NCBI GenBank assembly: GCA_009823395.1
Contig: CM020505.1
Coordinates: 51,629-115,628, forward strand
Reading direction: 5' to 3'
DNA length: 64,000 nucleotides
Source of the DNA: Thamnaconus septentrionalis
Lineage: Eukaryota > Chordata > Actinopteri > Tetraodontiformes > Monacanthidae
The notes below the pieces were generated by a model, which did not search any database, was not told the origin of the DNA, and worked only from the letters and a program-made list of their open reading frames with translations. Below, piece after piece: positions 1 through 10,480 of the stretch. Position 1 is the stretch's first letter. Each line of letters opens with the position of its first letter. The translations under genes were made by a program, and so were the position numbers.

Positions 1-570
1 TGGCTGGAGCCCTGGGTTAGGGGCTGGAGCCACGGGGTGGCATGGAGTCAAAGGTTGGTGAGGGCTTGTAGTTCTGGAGCAACATTAAGTCAGCCAAAGA
101 TCATCCAAGGGAAATGGAACTTAAAGTTTACCTTAAGACCTGGGAGGTGAATGCAACCAACAGGGTGGCCTGGGGACAGCTTGTCCGATGTGGGGCGGCA
201 CCCTGCAATGACAACCTGGGCCTCAGGCTGGGCCCCCCTGGTGCAAGTGGGGGACCGGGCTGCGGAGCTGGAGCCCAGGGGTGGCCTGGAGTCACAGGAT
301 GGTGAGGGCTTGTAGTATTGGAGCAACATTAAGTCAGCCAAAGAATATCCCAGGGAAAATATGGAGAATAAACTCAAGAAATGGAATTTAAAGTTTACCT
401 TAAGACATGGGAAGAAAATGCAACCAACAGGGTGGCCAGGTGACAGCTTGATCGAGAGGGTGCCGTCCACTGCAACGACAACAATCGCCTCAGGCAGGGA
501 CCCCCTGGTGCGAGTGGGGGACCGGGCAGCAGGGCTGGAGCCCTGGGTGAGGGGCTGGAGCCACGGGGTG
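1..570 (+). repeat. Satellite array, segment 1 (left edge to ERV copy 1)
   Basis: Two monomers and a partial one, all in the same orientation. The partial B monomer at the left edge shows that the array continues beyond the window. It is followed by a short A monomer of 244 bp (boundaries at the AAGTCAGCC motif, positions 87 and 331) and a B monomer that is interrupted at 570 by the LTR of ERV copy 1. The stretch 87-570 is nearly identical to 32123-32610, including the rare 'AAAGAATATCCCAGG' variant at about 339 and 32376. No coding signal is seen. Confidence 0.95.
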
Positions 571-1307
571 TGTTGGTTTGGTTCCTTTACCTAATATCAT
601 GCTACCAAACCGCGTGTTCGTTTAATGAGGAAAAGAGACAAATAGAATCTGAACAAGTTTTAGTGCAAAGAAGAACAAGACATTTGTTACAGAGATCTGA
701 TGAAGAGATCTCTGAGTCGAGTCCTGGCCGTCGCCGAGTCAGACTGACTCTTTCTCCCAAGAAAGTCCTTAAATGCAAACCCAAACAATCTGACTCCTGA
801 TCTGAATGTCTTCTCCAGTGTCGTCCTCTGATTGGTTGTCCATTCTTCAACCTTCGGTTGCTGGGTGTTACTGTCATTGTTTGTGAATCAGGAAGCAGGT
901 CCTTATTTGGCCGTGAGCCAAATGGTCCATCCTTCCTTCCGGTGTGACCTGTTGAAACCATTCTGCAGCAAGACAAGCTCAGGTCACAAGTTCCCATCCC
1001 TGTGACTGTATGGGTCGCAAACTTTATGACGGTCGCAAAGGCACTTCCTTCAACTGACCACTATCTGGTCACCCCAGGTCACTGTTTATGAGACTTAATG
1101 AGTTACACAGTCTTCACTCACAAGGTTTTCAACACCCCAGGGCACTGATCATGATCATCAAATATACACCAATGCACTACATATAGTAAATATTCAATAC
1201 ATTTATACATTCAACTCAATGTAATAACTCCAACATATAAATGTAATGTTACAAATATAATAGCACAATATGCAATGATGCATGATGTTAAATATCAGAT
1301 TACAACA
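571..1307 (-). repeat. 3' LTR of ERV copy 1
   Basis: 737-bp LTR. In element orientation it starts TGTTGTAATC at 1307 and ends CCAAACCAACA at 571, so it has the canonical TG...CA ends. It matches 4865-5601 almost perfectly and matches the LTR at 24860-25600 of ERV copy 2. The polypurine tract directly precedes it (1308-1317), which identifies it as the 3' LTR. Confidence 0.93.
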
Positions 1308-1317
1308 GTCCTCTTTT
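1308..1317 (-). promoter_or_regulatory. Polypurine tract of ERV copy 1
   Basis: On the minus strand AAAAGAGGAC directly abuts the first TG of the 3' LTR, the position of the plus-strand primer for reverse transcription. The matching site in ERV copy 2 reads AAAAGGGGAC. Confidence 0.75.
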
Positions 1318-1564
1318 GGCCTAGCCTACGCTAGGCCACCCATAAACAAACTTCGAACACAGTACTTGCTGACTCTTTCACCAAATAATTCATCATTGGC
1401 GTTCTCCATCTGAAGTTCAACCAGTACAGTTGTGTTTCTCACCTTGTATCAGAGTAACACTTCATTGACTGCATAACAAAACAATGTATTGACTACATGA
1501 ACAACAGCCTAGAATGAAACAGTAACATCACAAAACCAAGCAGATACTGTATAGAATGGAATGG

Positions 1565-1925
1565 AATGTCATCAAATCCTGAAGCCACATGATCAAATAA
1601 TCTGTAGTCATCTGGAACCCTCTAGGGATCCCAAAAGCATCAATGGGTGGACAATCTCAAGTGAGATCGGCTGCTAGGGTCACTCTCTCTCCTGGCTGGT
1701 GGAGCAGGCACCCCTTTGACCCCAAAAGGTCAATGATAACAACGGTCGAAATGGCGCCCGGTGCCTGACCATTTGAGGGACGGCAGCAAAACAATTCCAA
1801 CCCCATGATACCACCACAGGTCCCCAGGACATGCTGAGAAGTGAGAGGCATTGTTCCATGATGACACTGATTACAGAGGCAATACAAATACGTTCTTCCT
1901 AAAAGAAAACTGACACTCACAGATT
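1565..1925 (-). pseudogene. env remnant in ERV copy 1
   Basis: An 87-codon stretch is open on the minus strand (1920 to 1657), followed past a stop by a further piece with the local pattern GIPRG. It has regularly spaced cysteines and a pattern (LGRTYLYC, then GTCGG about 25 residues later) that resembles, from memory, the surface/transmembrane junction area of fish endogenous retroviral Env proteins. The same piece in ERV copy 2 (24236-24640) keeps RGVPDDY followed by SGF, which strengthens the match. There is no start region, fusion peptide, heptad repeats or membrane anchor, so it cannot be functional. Its place between the integrase scrap and the 3' LTR is where env belongs. The family is inferred from short motifs only. 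Confidence 0.5.
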
Positions 1926-2332
1926 TGGTTCATTCTTGAAACAGCACAAATGTAGAGTGTTCTTCTTGCTCTTTTCAAACATCATTTATTGGTATTATTA
2001 TTTCTACTTTAGTCTATTTGAAATAAAACCCTAATTGATTACTTCATTCATTCATTTATTTATAGCCACCTAAAGTCAATCATCCAAAAAATCTGAAAAC
2101 CAATGCTTATTCAGTATTTCAACACAAAAGCCCCTGAAAGTCATTACTGACCTATACAGGCCATCAGCCGCCCTCTGGATAGCCCCAGTTGAAATAACTG
2201 AACAATTACAAAAGAAAGTGTTAATTTTTAACCAAGGTTTTGAGGAGAAGAAATAAAAGGATTAGGCCGAATGTTTACAATTATTTAATGTTAGCTCTCT
2301 CACCAATTCATCCAAATCTTCTCTAACCTCCT

Positions 2333-2523
2333 TCAAAGGGCAGGAGGGTGGTTGAACAGATACACAATGTGTTCGGTGGTACCAATTAGCTCCAGCTTTT
2401 CTTTTACCTGACCACGTGTGAGATTACTTCCACGACTTCATATGGTCCAGTCCACCTGGGTTCCAGCTTCTTTCTTTGGTGGGCTTTCACCCACACCTGC
2501 ATAAACCTTCATCGCTGATCCAT
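2333..2523 (-). pseudogene. Integrase C-terminal (GPY-type) remnant in ERV copy 1
   Basis: This is the minus-strand counterpart of 23643-23834 in ERV copy 2 and carries the same WTGPYEVVEV-like motif of the C-terminal DNA-binding domain of retroviral and gypsy integrases. Small indels relative to copy 2, such as one base missing near the start, break the frame. The catalytic core and zinc-binding domain are missing, so it is only the tail end of pol. Confidence 0.6.
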
Positions 2524-2740
2524 CCTGGAGTTGCATCAGCTAAATAAGCTGCATCTGTTTTGATAAAACTTAATAGAAGTTAGTCATTTCTGCCATCTAG
2601 TCATCTTATGGACATAAGTCACTAGTATAGTGCTTAACTGTAGGTGCTTAATGCCATGAAATATTCTAACAATATTTTATTATTTATTTTACTGTAATGA
2701 AGTACCAAGACTTCTAATATCATTCTACCACAATTTAATG

Positions 2741-2745
2741 TATTA

Positions 2746-2787
<42 letters not shown>

Positions 2788-2788
2788 G
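2741..2788. repeat. (ATT)n microsatellite inside ERV copy 1
   Basis: A run of about 14 ATT units. The equivalent TAA run is at 23382-23423 in ERV copy 2, so the microsatellite was present in their common source. Confidence 0.95.
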
Positions 2789-2839
2789 ACATTTCATAGT
2801 CTCATGAAAGCCTCTTCCAGTTTAAACTATACGGTTATA

Positions 2840-3020
2840 AACTTTTATATCCAGCCAACCAGTTTGTATGACACTTTCGTTCCGAGCAACTGGTCCAGTC
2901 AAGTTTATTAACTTGAGACACTGGATAAATCTGTATTCTCAGCCAGTCAGTCTGTATGACACATTCGTTCCGAGCGACTGACCCAATCAAGTTAGTTTAC
3001 TTGAGACACTGAAAATACAG
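2840..3020 (-). repeat. Tandem duplication of about 88 bp inside ERV copy 1
   Basis: Two adjacent diverged units share 'TGTATGACAC', 'TTCGTTCCGAGC' and 'ACTTGAGACACTG'. The same pair is in ERV copy 2 at 23155-23330. On the minus strand TATAAAAG (2849-2842) lies at the end of the second unit. No coding frame is evident. Confidence 0.8.
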
Positions 3021-3219
3021 TATTATAATCCAGACACATACATATCTTATTTTATTATTTGATGATTCTATTTTATTTATTTATTTATTTACTATAAGAT
3101 GTCCAACCTGTATCTAATACTATGTTTTATGACGTCTCATAAGAACATATTATTAAAGTACTTGGCCTCTATTTTTAATATTTTATAACTATAGAGCATT
3201 CACCAATGTTCTCCTAGTA

Positions 3220-3650
3220 ATGTGCCTGAACAGCACACCTTCTCACTTATCCCATATCAACAACATAACCCAGTCAGCTTACTTCCACTTACACAACATC
3301 AACCTCCTTGACCTTCTCTTGCTCCTCACACCACTGCTATTCTGGTCCACAGTCTTGTCACTTCCTGACTCGACTGCTGCAACTCTCCTCTGTTTGGACT
3401 CTCTCAAAAAGCACACAAAAACTACAATCTGCAGCTTGTGTCATTACAAGGACTCCGTCCACTCAGCACATTAAACCCATCATGCAACAGCTCCACTCTC
3501 TCCATCACCTACTGTATCCAATACAAAATTCTTTCGCTCACCTTCAAGCCAATCCACCACCATATCTTTCTGATCTCCACATCACCACATTCATTAATCT
3601 TCTCAAAACTAAACATATTCTGTTGCAGTTTGACCCTATGTCAAAACAAA
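3220..3650 (+). mobile_element. LINE fragment (L2/CR1-like RT C-terminus) nested in ERV copy 1
   Basis: The plus-strand translation of this stretch, antisense to the ERV, resembles the end of the reverse transcriptase of L2/CR1-type LINEs: a leucine/serine stretch with SRLDYCN-like sequence broken by frameshifts, then CVITRTPSTQHIKP, a QLH motif and PPYLSDL. These short patterns are typical of the RT thumb region before the LINE 3' end. The matching fragment lies in the same relative place and orientation in ERV copy 2 (22515-22965). The clade is assigned from memory of motifs, without alignment. Confidence 0.6.
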
Positions 3651-3654
3651 TGAC

Positions 3655-3904
3655 GCGAACGTCCTTTCTTGTAAAATAACAAAATAAAATTCACAAAAAC
3701 AAAATTTGGCGCAAACGTCCTTCTTGAAAAGAACAAAATAAAATTCACAAAACAAAATTCATGCAAACGCCTTCTTGAAAAGAACAAAATAAAATTCAAA
3801 AAACAAAATTCTGGCGCAAACGCCCTTCTTGAAAAGAACAAAATAAAATTCACAAAAACAAAATTCTGGCGCAAACGCCTTTCTTGAAAAGAACAAAATA
3901 AAAT
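3655..3904 (-). repeat. Tandem array of about 60 bp, second type, ERV copy 1
   Basis: About four copies of a unit containing 'CAAAATTCTGGCGCAAACGC' and 'CTTCTTGAAAAGAAC'. It adjoins the 61-bp minisatellite and shares its AAAATAAAA-rich half, so the two arrays are probably related. The counterpart in ERV copy 2 is at 22322-22505. Confidence 0.85.
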
Positions 3905-4640
3905 TTCAGATCAGACGTCCTACTTTCCGAGCATTACCTCGTCATATTTAAAACAAAATAAAACATTCAGACTGTACGTCCTACTTTCAGAGCATTACCG
4001 TCATATTTAAACAAAAATAAAACATTCAGACCAGACGTCCTACTTTCCGAGCATTACCTCGCCATATTTAAAACAAAAATAAAAACTTCAGATCGTGACG
4101 TCCTACTTTCCCGAGCATTACCTCGCCATATTTAAAACAAAATTCAAAACTTCAGATCATATCGTCCTACTTTCCGAGCATTACCTCGCCATATTTAAAA
4201 CAAAATAAAAACTTCAGACCAGACGTCCTACTTTTCCGAGCATTACCGTCATATTTAAAACAAAATAAAACATTCAGACCAGACGTCCTACTTTCCGAGC
4301 ATTACCTCGCCATATTTAAAACAAAATTCAAAACTTCAGATCGTGACGTCCTACTTTCCGAGCATTACCGCCATATTTAAAACAAAATAAAAACTTCAGA
4401 CCGTGACGTCCTACTTTCCCGAGCATTACCGCGTCATATTTAAAACAAAAATAAAATTCAGACTGTACGTCCTACTTTCAGAGCATTACCGTCATATTTA
4501 AAACAAAAATAAAACTTCAGATCAGACGTCCTACTTTCCCGAGCATTACCTCATATATTTAAAACAAAATAAAATTTCAGACCAGACGTCCTACTTTCCG
4601 AGCATTACCTCGTCATATTTAAAACAAAAATAAAAATAAA
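3905..4640 (-). repeat. 61-bp minisatellite, 12 copies, ERV copy 1
   Basis: Twelve copies by count of the 'GTCCTACTTTC' motif, at about 61-bp spacing from 3908 to 4600. Each also holds 'GAGCATTACC' and 'ATATTTAAAACAAAAT'. It sits between the primer site and the pol/env remnants, where gag would be expected. Units differ by small substitutions and indels. ERV copy 2 has 18 copies. Confidence 0.95.
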
Positions 4641-4843
4641 ATGGTAAAAGATAATTCCAAGTATCTTGCTCTTCTATCTAGGACACTTCACAGAACACTG
4701 ACAACCAAACTTTAGAATGTCCAATATGCAGAACTTGATCTCAACAGGCATCTGCTTTACCTTTTTGTTGGGCCCTGTTGTCATCAGTTGTCCTCAAAAG
4801 TGACCGTTGTGGTGTTCAATCTCACATTCCTTTGTCCTCCCGC
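4641..4843 (-). other. Leader region of ERV copy 1
   Basis: About 200 bp between the primer binding site and the minisatellite, near-identical to 20999-21212 in ERV copy 2. This is where a retroviral packaging signal would lie. I see no reading frame of note and no recognisable gag start. Confidence 0.5.
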
Positions 4844-4861
4844 ATCACGTCGGGGTCACCA
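4844..4861 (-). promoter_or_regulatory. Primer binding site (tRNA-Trp), ERV copy 1
   Basis: On the minus strand TGGTGACCCCGACGTGAT begins three bases after the 5' LTR end. It is complementary to the 3' end of vertebrate tRNA-Trp as I recall it, the primer also used by avian alpharetroviruses. Confidence 0.85.
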
Positions 4862-4864
4862 AAT

Positions 4865-5601
4865 TGTTGGTTTGGTTCCTTTACCTAATATCATGCTACC
4901 AAACCGCGTGTTCGCTTAATGAGGAAAAGAGACAAATAGAATCTGAACAAGTTTTAGTGCAAAGAAGAACAAGACATTTGTTACAGAGATCTGATGAAGA
5001 GATCTCTGAGTCGAGTCCTGGCCGTCGCCGAGTCAGACTGACTCTTTCTCCCAAGAAAGTCCTTAAATGCAAACCCAAACAATCTGACTCCTGATCTGAA
5101 TGTCTTCTCCAGTGTCGTCCTCTGATTGGTTGTCCATTCTTCAACCTTCGGTTGCTGGGTGTTACTGTCATTGTTTGTGAATCAGGAAGCAGGTCCTTAT
5201 TTGGCCGTGAGCCAAATGGTCCATCCTTCCTTCCGGTGTGACCTGTTGAAACCATTCTGCAGCAAGACAAGCTCAGGTCACAAGTTCCCATCCCTGTGAC
5301 TGTATGGGTCGCAAACTTTATGACGGTCGCAAAGGCACTTCCTTCAACTGACCACTATCTGGTCACCCCAGGTCACTGTTTATGAGACTTAATGAGTTAC
5401 ACAGTCTTCACTCACAAGGTTTTCAACACCCCCAGGGCACTGATCATGATCATCAAATATACACCAATGCACTACATATAGTAACATTCAATACATTTAT
5501 ACATTCAACTCAATGTAATAACTCCAACATATAAATGTAATGTTACAAATATAATAGCACAATATGCAATGATGCATGATGTTAAATATCAGATTACAAC
5601 A
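4865..5601 (-). repeat. 5' LTR of ERV copy 1
   Basis: 737-bp LTR. On the minus strand it starts with TG at 5601 and ends CA at 4865, followed by the primer site. Differences from the 3' LTR seen by eye are a T/C change near 620/4914, one extra C near 5430, and a small AAATAT/AACAT change near 1190/5484. Confidence 0.93.
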
Positions 5602-8600
5602 GGTGGCATGGAGTCAAAGGCTGGTGAGGGCTTGTAGTTCTGGAGCAACATTAAGTCAGCCAAAGATCATCCCAGGGACAATATGGAGAATAAACTCAAG
5701 AAATGGAATTTAAAGTTTACCTTAAGACATGGGAAGAAAATGCAACCAACAGGGTGGCCAGGGGACAGCTTGATCGAGAGGGTGCCGTCCACTGCAACGA
5801 CAACAATCGCCTCAGGCAGGGACCCCCTGGTGCGAGTGGGGGACCGGACAGCAGGGCTGGAGCCCTGGGTGAGGGGCTGGACCCACGGTGTGGCATGGAG
5901 TCAAAGGCTGGTGAGGGCTTGTACTTCTGGAGCAACATTAAGTAGGCCAAAGATCATCCCAGGGACAATATGGAGAATAAACTCAAGAAATGGAATATAA
6001 AGTTTACCTTAAGACATTGGAGGTAATTGCAACCAACAGGCTGGACAGGGGACAGCTTGATTTAGAGGGCGCCGCCCACTGCAACTACAAACTCCGCCTA
6101 AGGCTGGCCCCACCTGGTGCAAGTGGAGAACCGGGCAGCGGAGCTTGAGCCCCGGGGTGTCCTGGAGTCACAGGATGGTGAGGGCTTTTAGTTCTGGAGC
6201 AACATTAAGTCAGCCAAGATCATCCCAGGGACAATATGGAGAATAAACTCAAGAAATGGAATTTTTTAAGTTTACCTTAAGACATCGGAAGAAAATGCAA
6301 CCAACAGGGTGGTAAGGGGGACAGCTTGATCGAGAGGGTGCCGTCCACTGCAACGACAACAATCGCCTCAGGCAGGGACCCCCTGGTGCGAGTGGGGGAC
6401 CGGGCAGCAGGGCTGGAGCCCTGGGTGAGGGGCTAGAGCCACGTGGTGGCATGGAGTCAAAGGCTGGTGAGGGCTTGTAGTTCTGGAGCAACATTAAGTC
6501 AGCCAAATATCATCCCAGGGACAATATGGAGAATAAACTCAAGAAATGGAATTTAAAGTTTACCTTAAGACATTGGAGGTAATTGCAACCAGCAGGCTGG
6601 ACAGGGGAAAGCTTGATCGAGGATGCGCCGCCCACTGCAACTACAACCTCCGCCTAAGGCTGGCCCCACCTGGTGCAAGTGGAGAACCGGGAAGCGGAGC
6701 TTGAGCCCCGGGGTGGCCTGGAGTCACAGGATGGTGAGGGCTTGGAGTTCTGGAGCAACATTAAGTCAGCCGAAGATCATCCAAGGGAAATGGAACTTAA
6801 AGTTTACATTAAGACATGGGAGGTGAATGCAACCAACAGGGTTGCCTGGGGACCGCTTGTCCGATGTGGGGCGGCACCGTGCAATGACAACCTGGGCCTC
6901 AGGCTGGGCCCCCCTGGTGTAAGTGGGGGACCGGGCTGCGGAGCTGGAGCCCCGGGTCGGCCTGGATCACAGGCTGATGAGGGCTTATAGTTCTGGAGGA
7001 AGATTAAGTCAGCCGAAGATCATCCCAGGGAAAATATGGAGAATAAACTCAAGAAATGGAATTTAAAGTTTACCTTAAGACATGGGAAGAAAATGCAACC
7101 AACAGGGTGGCCTGGGGACAGCTTGTCCGATGTGGGGCGGCACAAAGCAACGACAACCTGGGCCTCAGGCTGGGCCCCCCTGGTGTAAGTGGGGGACCGG
7201 GCTGGGGAGCTGGAGCCCCGGGGTGTCCTGGAGACAAAGGCTGGTGAGAGCTTGTACTTCTGGAGCAACATTAAGTCAGCCAAAGATCATCCCAGGGAAA
7301 ATATGGAGAATAAACTCAAGAAATGGAATTTAAAGTTTACCTTAAGACATGGGAAGAAAATGCAACCAACAGGGTGGCCAGGGGACAGCTTGATCAACAG
7401 GGTGCCGTCCACTGCAACGACAACAATCGCCTCAGGAAGGGACCCCCTGGTGCGAGTGGGGGACCGGGCAGCAGGGCTGGAGCCCTGGGTGAGGGGCTGG
7501 AGTCACGGGGTGGCATGGAGTCAAAGGCTGGTGAAGGCTTTTAGTTCTGGAGCAACATTAAGTTAGCCAAAGATCATCCAAGGGAAATGGAACTTAAAGT
7601 TTACCTTAAGACCTGGGAGGTGAATGCAACCAACAGGGTGGCCTGGGGACAGCTTGTCCGATGTGGGGCGGCACCCTGCAATGACAGCCTGGGCCTCAGG
7701 CTGGGCCCCCTGGTGTAAGTGGGGGACAGGGCTGCGGAGCTGGAGCCCCGGGGTGGCATGGAGTCAAAGGCTGGTGAGGGCTTGTAGTTCTGGAGCAACA
7801 TTAAGTCAGCCGAAGATCATCCCGGGGAAAATATGGAGAATAACCTCAAGAAATGGAACTTAAAGTTTAACTTAAGACCTGGGAGGTGAATGCAACCAAC
7901 AGGGTTGCCTGGGGACAGCTTGTCCGATGTGGGGCGGCACCCTGCAATGACAACCTGGGCCTCAGGCTGGGCCCCCCTGGTGTAAGTGGGGGACCGGGCT
8001 GCGGAGCTGGAGCCCCGGGGTGACCTGGAGACAAAGGCTGGTGAGGGCTTGTAGTTCTGGAGCAACATTAAGTCAGCCGAAGATCATCCCAGGGAAAATA
8101 TGGAGAATAAACTCAAGAAATGGAATTTAAAGTTTACCTTAAGACATGGGAGGTAAATACAACCAACAGGGTGGCCAGGGGACAGCTTGATCGAGAGGGT
8201 GCCGTCCACTGCAACGACAACAATCGCCTCAGGCAGGGACCCCCTGGTGCGAGAGGGGGACCGGGCAGCAGGGCTGGAGCCCTGGGTGAGGGGCTGGAGC
8301 CACGGGGTGGCATGGAGTCAAAGGCTGGTGAGGGCTTGTAGTTCTGGAGCAACATTAAGTCAGCCAAAGATCATCCCAGGGAAAATATGGAGAATAAACT
8401 CAAGAAATGGAATTTAAAGTTTACCTTAAGACATTTTTGGTAATTGCAACCAACAGGCTGGACAGGGGACAGCTTGTCCGAGAGGGGCGGCACACTGCAA
8501 TGACAACCTGGGCCTCAGGCTGGGCCCCCTGGTGCAAGTGGAGAACCGGGGCTGCGGAGCTGGAGCCCAGGGTGGCCTGGAGTCAAAGGCTGGTGAGGGC

Positions 8601-8834
8601 TTGTAGTTCTGGAGCAACATTAAGTCAGCCAAAGATCATCCCAGGGACAATATGGAGAATAAACTCAAGAAATGGAATTTAAAGTTTACCTTAAGACCTG
8701 GGAGGTGAATGCAACCAACAGGGTGGCCTGGGGACAGCTTGTCCGATGTGGGGCGGCACAAAGCAATGACAACCTGGGCCTCAGGCTGGGACCCCCTGGT
8801 GTAAGTGGGGGACCGGGCTGGGGAGCTGGAGCCC
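5602..8834 (+). repeat. Satellite array, segment 2, mixed A/B/C monomers
   Basis: About twelve monomers. Boundaries at AAGTCAGCC (for example 5652, 5939, 6207, 6496, 6763, 7005, 7273, 7560, 7803) give lengths of 287, 268, 289, 267, 242, 268, 287 and 243 bp. This shows the three length classes side by side. The 287-bp class is type B with the 'CCCTGGGTGAGGGGCTGGAG' block. The 243-bp class lacks the 'ATATGGAGAATAAACTC' segment. No gene is supported. Confidence 0.95.
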
Positions 8835-10480
8835 CGGGGTGGCCTGGAGTCAAAGGCTGGTGAGGGCTTGTCGTTCTGGAGCAACATTTAGTCAGCCAAA
8901 GATCATCCAAGGGAAATGGAACTTAAAGTTTACCTTAAGACCTGGGAGGTGAATGCAACCAACAGGGTGGCCTGGGGACAGCTTGTCCGATGTGTGGCGG
9001 CACCCTGCAATGACAACCTGGGCCTCAGGCTGGGCCCCCCTGGTGAAAGTGGGGGACCGGGCTGCGGAGCAGGAGACCCGGGGTGGCCTGGAGTCAAAGG
9101 CTGGTGAGGGTTTGTAGTTCTGGAGCAACATTAAGTCACCCGAAGATCATCCCAAGGAAAATATGGAGAATAAACTCAAGAAATGGAATTTAAAGTTTAC
9201 CTTAAGACATTGGAGGTAATTGCAACCAACAGGGTGGCCTGCTGACAGCTTGTCCGATGTGGGGCGGCACGCTGCAATGACAGCCTGGGCCTCAGGCTTG
9301 GCCCCCCTGGTGTAAGTGGGGGACCAGGCTGGAGAGCTGGAGCCCTGGGGTGGCCTGGAGTCAAAGGCTGGTGAGGGCTTGTAGTTCTGGAGCAACATTA
9401 AGTCAGCCAAAGATCATCCAAGGGAAATGGAACTTAAAGTTTACCTTAAGACCTGGGAGGTGAATGCAACCAACAGGGTGGCCTGGGGACAGCTTGTCCG
9501 ATGTGTGGCGGCACCCTGCAATGACAACCTGGGCCTCAGGCAGGGCCCCCCTGGTGTAAGTGGGGGACCGGGCTGCGGAGCTGGAGCCCCGGGGTGGCCT
9601 GGAGACAAAGGCTGGTGAGGGCTTGTAGTTCTGGAGCAACATTAAGTCAGCCAAAGATCATCCCAGGGACAATATGGAGAATAAACTCAAGAAATGGAAT
9701 TTAAAGTTTACCTTAAGACATGGGAAGAAAATGCAACCAACAGGGTGGCCTGGGGACAGCTTGTCCGATGTGGGGCGGCACAAAGCAATGACAACCTGGG
9801 CCTCAGGCAGGGCCCCCCTTGTGTAAGTGGGGGACCAGGCTGCGGAGCTGGAGCCCCGGGTCGGCCTGGATCACAGGATGGTGAGGGCTTATAGTTATGG
9901 AGGAAGATTGAGTCAGCCGAAGATCATCCCAGGGAAAATATGGAGAATAAACTCAAGAAATGGAATTTAAAGTTTACCTTAAGACCTGGGAGGTGAATGC
10001 AACCAACAGGGTGGCCTGGGGACAGCTTGTCCGATGTGGGGCGGCATAAAACAATGACAACCTGGGCCTCAGGCTGGGCCCCCTGGTGTAGTGTAAAGTG
10101 GGGGGGCCAGGCTGCTGAGCTGGAGCCAGGGTCGGCCTGGAGTCACAGGCTGGTGAGGGCTTATAGTTCTGGAGGAAGATTGAGTCAGCCGAAGATCATC
10201 CCAGGGAAAATATGGAGAATAAACTCAAGAAATGGAATTTAAAGTTTACCTTAAGACCTGGGAGGTGAATGCAACCAACAGGGTGGCCTGGGGACAGCTT
10301 GTCCGATGTGGGGCGGCACAAAACAATGACAACCTGGGCCTCAGGCTGGGCCCCCCTTGTGTAAGTGGGGGACCAGGCTGCGGAGCTGGAGCCACGGGTC
10401 GGCCTGGATCACAGGCTGGTGAGGGCTTATAGTTATGGAGGAAGATTGAGTCAGCCGAAGATCATCCCAGGGAAAATATG
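8835..10480 (+). repeat. Satellite block duplicated at 31558-33720
   Basis: Monomers with private variants shared with the later block: 'TTGTCGTTCTGGAGCAACAT' followed by TTAGTC at 8868, 'GATGTGTGGCGGCACC' at 8990 and 9500, 'GCAGGAGACCCGG' at 9068, 'TAAGTCACCCGAAG' at 9131, and 'TATGGAGGAAGATTGAGTC' at about 9894 and 10433. Positions 8835-9363 match 31558-32086. Positions about 9400-10470 match about 32650-33712. Confidence 0.9.

Larger units (their letters stand above)
571..5601 (-). mobile_element. Defective endogenous-retrovirus-like LTR element, ERV copy 1
   Basis: A complete but non-coding LTR element in minus orientation. Its two LTRs are 737 bp each and nearly identical (about three small differences by eye), which points to a recent insertion. 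Flanking 4-bp duplications GGTG lie at 567-570 and 5602-5605; removing the element and one copy restores an uninterrupted B monomer. Reading on the minus strand, the order is 5' LTR, tRNA-Trp primer site, 61-bp minisatellite, a second tandem array, an antisense LINE scrap, a microsatellite, an integrase C-terminal remnant, an env remnant, the polypurine tract and the 3' LTR. Gag, protease, reverse transcriptase and most of integrase are absent, so movement must have depended on proteins supplied by another element. The retroviral rather than Ty3/gypsy assignment rests on the env remnant and is moderately sure. Confidence 0.9.

Noticed and set aside
602..997. A 131-residue frame in the LTR, present in all LTR copies
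   Set aside because: It is conserved because the LTRs are near-identical copies. The translation resembles no accessory protein I know, and indels in ERV copy 2 disturb it.
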